From positions 1 through 10,690 of the forward strand of contig JAMCVO010000201.1 of NCBI GenBank assembly GCA_023475715.1: a stretch of 10,690 bases of DNA, in the 5' to 3' direction. The number at the start of each line of letters is the position of its first letter. Position 1 is the first letter of the stretch. Below the pieces are notes generated by a model. The model saw nothing but the letters and a program-made list of their open reading frames with translations, was not told where the DNA came from and did no database searches. This DNA is from Actinomycetota bacterium. Its GTDB lineage: Bacteria > Actinomycetota > Humimicrobiia > Humimicrobiales > Humimicrobiaceae. The position numbers were made by a program, and so were the translations under genes. This document shows positions 6,435 through 10,690 of this stretch, in pieces.

Positions 6435-8247
6435 ATATAGTAAGCATCCATAAAGCCTTGGAATTATTCCGCCTTTTTTTCATATGATCATCCCGCAGCG
6501 TTTTTACTTTATCTTTATCAAAATAATTATATAAATCTTCATTTTTTAAATGCTCATCTACTAAATTTTTTAGATCTGCATAAACCCATTTAGAAAGAGG
6601 CATGCCGAATCCTTTCTTCTTCCTATCCACAATAGATGAAGGAAGGTGTTTTTTTAATAATTCTCTTAAAATTCTTTTCGTTTCAAACAAACTAACAGAC
6701 TCAAGTTGGGAATTAAATGCATATTGGATAACTTTAAGGTCTAAAAAAGGAACCCTGACTTCCAAAGAATTAAACATGGATGCCCTATCAACCTTCACCA
6801 AAAGATCATCAGTTAAATATGTATAAAAATCCAAGAGCTGATATTTTGTTGGTGTTTTGTCAGTAATTTTTGCTATTTTCTTCTCAAAATTCTTAAAATA
6901 TTTATTGTCAAATACCTGACCCCTTGAAAACTCATTACTCAATAAATCCTCTGAACCATATAGAGACATCCACTCTAAATGTCTTTGTATGCCTTCTTTA
7001 TCAACACCTCTTAGGAATCTTTTTGCCATCTCTGCAAACGGGTAATTATCAAAAGACGATTTTGATATATCGGCTAACCGCAACCCTACATCAATCAAAA
7101 GTCTAGGAAAAAATTTATTAATTTTCTCAGCCACCAGGTGACCCTGATATGTAGGATATCCGCCAAAAAGCTCATCTCCCCCATCACCACTCAAAACAAC
7201 TTTCACATATTTTCTTGCCAGGGCAGAAAGTTTAAATGTAGGAAAAAGAGAGGGATCTGCTAAGGGTTCATCCATTTTTTCTATTATCATTGGGAATAAT
7301 CTATAAATATCCTTGGAGCTAAAGTTTTCTTGATGATGATTAGTTTTTAAAATTTTGGCTACAATTCTTGCATACGACGATTCGTCAAAACTTTTCTCCT
7401 CAAAGCCTATTGAAAAACTTTTTATGCTCTTACCTAGTTTTTGAGTAAGGTAGTAACTAATTAAGCTGGAGTCTATTCCTCCGCTGAGTAGTACTCCCAA
7501 AGGAACATCGGCCACAGATTGTGATATTACGGCTTCTTCTAGAATTTTATCTATATTCTGTTCATCCGAAAAATTCTTAGAATTTACAGAATAATAATTA
7601 ACAATTTTTTTTCTGGTTTTGGAAAAAATTAAATTACTTCCTGGAGGAAGTTTATATATATTTTTAAAAATAGAAACATTTGAAGGAATATATCCAAATA
7701 TTGAATATGCCCTTAGAGCATCAATATTAATTTCTCTTTTTAGGCCTTCATGAGTTAAAATTGTTTTTAATTCCGACCCAAAGATTAACTCCTCACCCTT
7801 CTGAAAATAGTACAGCGGTTTAATACCAACCGGATCTCTTGAAATAAGGATTAATTGTCTTTTTCTGTCCCAAATGGCAAATGAGAACATCCCATTTAGA
7901 TATTTACTCATACTTTCACCATAAACTTCATACAAATGAACCAAAACCTCAGTATCAGATTTCGTCTTAAATATGTGCCCCTTTTTAATTAATTCTTCCG
8001 TTAATTGCCGGTAGTTATAAATTTCACCATTAAAAACAACTGCAACGCTGCTGTCCTCATTCTCAATAGGCTGATTACCGGTCATAACATCAATAATGCT
8101 AAGCCTCTGGATACCCATAGAAACATGCGGCTTAATATATACACCTCTTTGATCAGGACCTCTATGTTTGATCTGAGAGAGCATCTTAGAAAGACTTTGT
8201 TTCTCTATTGGTTTATCAAAACTTACAATTCCTGTAATTCCACACAT
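6400..8247 (-). CDS. asnB: Glutamine-hydrolysing asparagine synthase-type amidotransferase
   Basis: This 615-residue two-domain enzyme of the AsnB family hydrolyses glutamine at its N-terminal class II domain and uses the ammonia to amidate an adenylated carboxylate. C2 directly after the initiator Met is the Ntn nucleophile. 'HRGPDQRG' (28-35), 'QRLSIID' (47-53) and 'FNGEIYN' (72-78) complete the glutaminase site. The synthetase domain has the PP-loop 'LSGGIDSS' (254-261), 'SGDGGDELFGGY' (353-364) and 'KVDRASM' (485-491). The length fits the longer bacterial AsnB subgroup found in surface-polysaccharide clusters, where some members amidate sugar uronic acids. It could equally make asparagine. 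Its ATG overlaps the stop of the upstream glycosyltransferase by one base (TAATG), so coupling is likely. The 3' end overlaps the epimerase tail to tail. Confidence 0.95.
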   Translation of the reverse strand: MCGITGIVSFDKPIEKQSLSKMLSQIKHRGPDQRGVYIKPHVSMGIQRLSIIDVMTGNQPIENEDSSVAVVFNGEIYNYRQLTEELIKKGHIFKTKSDTEVLVHLYEVYGESMSKYLNGMFSFAIWDRKRQLILISRDPVGIKPLYYFQKGEELIFGSELKTILTHEGLKREINIDALRAYSIFGYIPSNVSIFKNIYKLPPGSNLIFSKTRKKIVNYYSVNSKNFSDEQNIDKILEEAVISQSVADVPLGVLLSGGIDSSLISYYLTQKLGKSIKSFSIGFEEKSFDESSYARIVAKILKTNHHQENFSSKDIYRLFPMIIEKMDEPLADPSLFPTFKLSALARKYVKVVLSGDGGDELFGGYPTYQGHLVAEKINKFFPRLLIDVGLRLADISKSSFDNYPFAEMAKRFLRGVDKEGIQRHLEWMSLYGSEDLLSNEFSRGQVFDNKYFKNFEKKIAKITDKTPTKYQLLDFYTYLTDDLLVKVDRASMFNSLEVRVPFLDLKVIQYAFNSQLESVSLFETKRILRELLKKHLPSSIVDRKKKGFGMPLSKWVYADLKNLVDEHLKNEDLYNYFDKDKVKTLRDDHMKKRRNNSKALWMLTIFSGWLNKWYSN

Positions 8248-9206
8248 TAGTAAACCTTTGTATTTTTAATTTCATATGTTGTTTTCTTTTGAGTTTCAAA
8301 ATAAGTCCTGACAATAAGTTCTGCCAGAAGACCCATTAGCAAAAATTGAATTCCCAGTAAAATTAAAAAACTGGCTATCAAAAACAGAGGATTTCTGTGT
8401 ACGTAAACACTCTGATAAAGCTTGTCATACAAAACCATCCCCATTAAGGGAATACCTACAAAAATACTAAGTATCCCAAACGTACCGAAAACATAAGCTG
8501 GTTTTGTACCATAAGCACTTAAAAACTTGGATGTAACTAAGTCAAGAATCAGTTTTATTATCCGCGAATAACCGTATTTTGATTGCCCTGCAAGTCTTTT
8601 TCTGTGCTTGACTATTACTTCCTCAACCGCTGCACCTTTCCAGAATAAAAGGACAGATATTAAACGATGCGATTCTCCATAAAACCTAGTATCTTTCAAA
8701 AAATTTCTTCTTATTACTTTCAGTGAACAACCCAAATCATGAAAAGGAGTTTTAAAAATTGTTCTGATTAGCCAGTTGGCAACTTTTGATAAAAGAACTC
8801 GCGAGTTTCCATCCTGACGGTTTTTTCTCCAGCCGACAACCGCATCAAATCCTGTTTCCAGCTTCCCTATCATGACCGGCAGATCTGCCGGATCGTTTTG
8901 CAAATCCGCATCCAGAATTGCTACTATTTCCCCGTTTGCGCAGTCAATTCCTGCTGAAATTGCGGCTGTTTGCCCAAAGTTCCTTCTTAATGATATAAGT
9001 TTAATATCGATTTTTTTGTTTCCATTATTTTTAATATCCTTTACCAAACTATCCACAGACCCGTCGGTTGAGGCATCATCCACATAAATAATTTCACATT
9101 TACTCTTAATAGCAGCAATAACCCTTAATAATTCCTTATTCAGTACTGACAAATTTGATACTTCATTATAAAAAGGTACAATAATTGAAAGATATATTTT
9201 TGACAT
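8247..9206 (-). CDS. DPM1/ArnC-like GT2 glycosyltransferase with two membrane helices
   Basis: This 319-residue enzyme is of the type that moves a sugar from a nucleotide donor to undecaprenyl (polyprenyl) phosphate on the cytoplasmic side. The GT-A domain shows 'SIIVPFYNE' (7-15), 'VDDASTDGS' (42-50), 'RRNFGQTAAISAG' (74-86) and the metal-binding 'DADLQNDP' (99-106). 'HDLGCSLKVIRR' (156-167) and 'GQSKYG' (207-212) are hallmarks of this subfamily. Two transmembrane helices follow (about 238-260 and 273-298). The GT-C-like gene 8 bases upstream is a natural partner, since such proteins use polyprenyl-phosphate sugars outside the membrane. The stop codon overlaps the asnB start by one base. The sugar handled cannot be decided: this family includes mannose, glucose, galacturonic acid and aminoarabinose enzymes. 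Confidence 0.92.
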   Translation of the reverse strand: MSKIYLSIIVPFYNEVSNLSVLNKELLRVIAAIKSKCEIIYVDDASTDGSVDSLVKDIKNNGNKKIDIKLISLRRNFGQTAAISAGIDCANGEIVAILDADLQNDPADLPVMIGKLETGFDAVVGWRKNRQDGNSRVLLSKVANWLIRTIFKTPFHDLGCSLKVIRRNFLKDTRFYGESHRLISVLLFWKGAAVEEVIVKHRKRLAGQSKYGYSRIIKLILDLVTSKFLSAYGTKPAYVFGTFGILSIFVGIPLMGMVLYDKLYQSVYVHRNPLFLIASFLILLGIQFLLMGLLAELIVRTYFETQKKTTYEIKNTKVY

Positions 9207-9214
9207 ACTCTATT

Positions 9215-10690
9215 TTAGTTTACTTTCCATACATTTAAATATCCTGCTATTTGTGACCAGACTAATTTAGTTTGACTTTTGACTATTGATTGGGGATTTG
9301 TCTTTGATCCCAATACCAAATAATCATACTTATCGCTTGATTCACCATTAAATTTCAAATGCACATTAATAATAAAATTATAAACAGGGATAAATTTTAA
9401 GCTATAATACATCTTGAAATCTCGCATTTGCAACGTTAGAAAAGCTACTCTCCAAACTCCTTCCGCGATTCCCGGAGGCTGCTCGATAAAAAATGCGCCT
9501 TTTAAAGGTAAAATTTGTGACAATTCATAAAATGTGCCTTTATAGTTTTCTGCCTTTAGAAAATATTCCGGTAATATTTTTGAAATCATCACATCTCCTT
9601 CCTTATCACTATAAACGGTCTTAAAATATTCTATATTATTCAAATCAACAAGCCTCTTCACCGGAAGGGTAGAACGGTATAATTTATTTGTCATAATATA
9701 ATCTACTTTTAAGATTTTTAAAATTTCCGGATTTTGGGTAAAGAAAAGATCTAAATAAGGAGGGGAAACGTCAAACCCTTGTGCCTCAGGCTTTTCATAC
9801 CAAACAGGAGTAAATATCCCTACATTATTAATTACCTCCAAAACAGGTCCCGAGGTAGGGAATTTTTCCATAAAAGGGAGTATCCTTGTGTCTACCTTTA
9901 AATTATCTTTTATCCATACCTGTTCAGCTTTCGGAGTATCGGTAACTGTTTTAAACCAATTGGACTTTTGTCTTGGGAATAAAACAGCCAAGGTTGGAAA
10001 AGTAGATGTTATCACAAACCATGCAAGAAAAATCTTTATGACAACAGCATAATATTTGCTAAAACTATTTGTACCCTTAAGATTTATCCAACCCAAAATA
10101 ATAAAAATTATAATGCCAATACCTGACAACTGATAAGACAAAGCAAGAAAACGATTACCGTTTATATGTGTCCAGCCTTCGGGTACGATACCATGAAAAG
10201 CAACCAGTGCAATGATTCCTGATAGACAAAACAGCCATGTCAAATATAAGATTGATCTGTCTTTTAATTTATTTTTAAAAATTAAAGTAAGTATAGAGCA
10301 TGCAATAAATAAAACACCTACTTGCCATATGGCACCAAAATGAAACCACCTAAAAGGACTATAATCTTTTTTATCTGGGATCATCTTAGAAGACTGTGCT
10401 TCCAATCTATAAGACCGGTATTTTTCAAATTTTGCAGCAGGATCTTTATTATCGTCTGGAAATAATAATACTCTTGCAACCGTAGTATTAGATTTGAATA
10501 TTACTTCATTAACAAGCCCACCTTGAAATACAGTTATACCAAAAATAATCAAACAAAATAAAATCCAAAACTTTACATTTTTTCTGAATAAAGTAAAAAA
10601 TAATATTAAAACAATAGCCGGGGTTGTCACGATAAAAACCGACTCATCAGCAAGAACTAATGCTGCAAGTAGAATCGAAATTATGGCTGA
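9215..10690 (-). CDS. C-terminal part of a GT-C-like multi-pass membrane protein (5' end outside the window)
   Basis: The frame is open from a TAA at 9217-9215 to the window edge, giving 491 residues with no start seen. A GTG at 10630 is internal, because the codons before it continue without a stop and encode a hydrophobic helix (including 'LLAALVLADES'). About seven membrane segments are visible in the first 240 residues. A soluble domain of roughly 250 residues follows, with 'AEQVWIKDNLKVDTRILP' at about 256-273 and 'LKVDYIMTNK' at about 328-337. A membrane half followed by an extracytoplasmic domain with a 'W(I/L)xxN...D.rIL' block is typical of GT-C-superfamily and DUF2298/YfhO-like proteins that act on polyprenyl-linked sugars. 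No catalytic residue can be assigned, since it would lie in the missing N-terminal loops. The C-terminal 110 residues resemble nothing I recognise. It is followed after 8 bases by the DPM1-like gene. Confidence 0.8.
   Translation of the reverse strand, partial: SAIISILLAALVLADESVFIVTTPAIVLILFFTLFRKNVKFWILFCLIIFGITVFQGGLVNEVIFKSNTTVARVLLFPDDNKDPAAKFEKYRSYRLEAQSSKMIPDKKDYSPFRWFHFGAIWQVGVLFIACSILTLIFKNKLKDRSILYLTWLFCLSGIIALVAFHGIVPEGWTHINGNRFLALSYQLSGIGIIIFIILGWINLKGTNSFSKYYAVVIKIFLAWFVITSTFPTLAVLFPRQKSNWFKTVTDTPKAEQVWIKDNLKVDTRILPFMEKFPTSGPVLEVINNVGIFTPVWYEKPEAQGFDVSPPYLDLFFTQNPEILKILKVDYIMTNKLYRSTLPVKRLVDLNNIEYFKTVYSDKEGDVMISKILPEYFLKAENYKGTFYELSQILPLKGAFFIEQPPGIAEGVWRVAFLTLQMRDFKMYYSLKFIPVYNFIINVHLKFNGESSDKYDYLVLGSKTNPQSIVKSQTKLVWSQIAGYLNVWKVN

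Noticed and set aside
8005..8250. Plus-strand open frame of 81 codons
   Set aside because: It is wholly antisense to the conserved glutaminase domain of asnB and has no recognisable features or start signal.
10628..10630. GTG as start codon of the right-edge membrane protein
   Set aside because: The same frame continues upstream without a stop to the window edge and encodes another membrane helix, so the GTG is an internal valine.
1..10690. CRISPR array, tRNA, rRNA, insertion sequence or rho-independent terminator
   Set aside because: Coding genes fill nearly the whole window. I saw no spaced direct repeats, transposase motifs or GC-rich hairpin followed by a T-run in the short gaps.

Overview
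The window is one continuous glycan-assembly locus with ten genes and almost no non-coding DNA. The longest gap is about 98 bases, between two divergent genes at 4693-4790. Composition is AT-rich, with G+C roughly one third by eye. Starts mostly lack a clear Shine-Dalgarno motif, and TGA is used as a normal stop. The gene style (compact, overlapping, many glycosyltransferases, GT-C-like membrane proteins with a 'GGD.GLP.YNP' loop) fits a Candidate Phyla Radiation / Patescibacteria genome, perhaps Microgenomates-like. That placement is inference from gene style, because no marker gene is present.

Layout: (1) Positions 4692 down to 1, minus strand, form a tightly packed operon. It runs from a GT4 glycosyltransferase to a two-domain GT2-glycosyltransferase/methyltransferase fusion, a stand-alone methyltransferase that is a paralogue of the fused domain, a second GT2 glycosyltransferase, and the N-terminus of a membrane protein cut by the window edge. 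The last four genes overlap by 7-14 bases. (2) Positions 4791-6434, plus strand, hold a two-gene unit behind a good sigma70-type promoter: another SAM methyltransferase and an NAD-dependent sugar-nucleotide epimerase/dehydratase. (3) Positions 10690 down to 6400, minus strand, hold a GT-C-like multi-pass membrane protein whose 5' end is outside the window, a DPM1/ArnC-like polyprenyl-phosphate glycosyltransferase, and an AsnB-type glutamine amidotransferase. The last of these overlaps the epimerase tail to tail by 35 bases.

Read together, the genes look able to make an activated sugar (epimerase), possibly amidate it (AsnB-like), transfer sugars on the cytoplasmic face (two GT2, one GT4), methylate the product (three methyltransferase domains), load sugars onto a polyprenyl carrier (DPM1-like), and transfer them outside the membrane (GT-C-like proteins). 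The likely product is a methylated surface polysaccharide or glycoprotein glycan. Its exact structure cannot be read from the sequence. The most distinctive features are the GT2-methyltransferase fusion followed directly by a duplicate of its methyltransferase half, and a 7-base tandem repeat inside the GT4 gene. I see no clearly novel defence, mobile or RNA system here.
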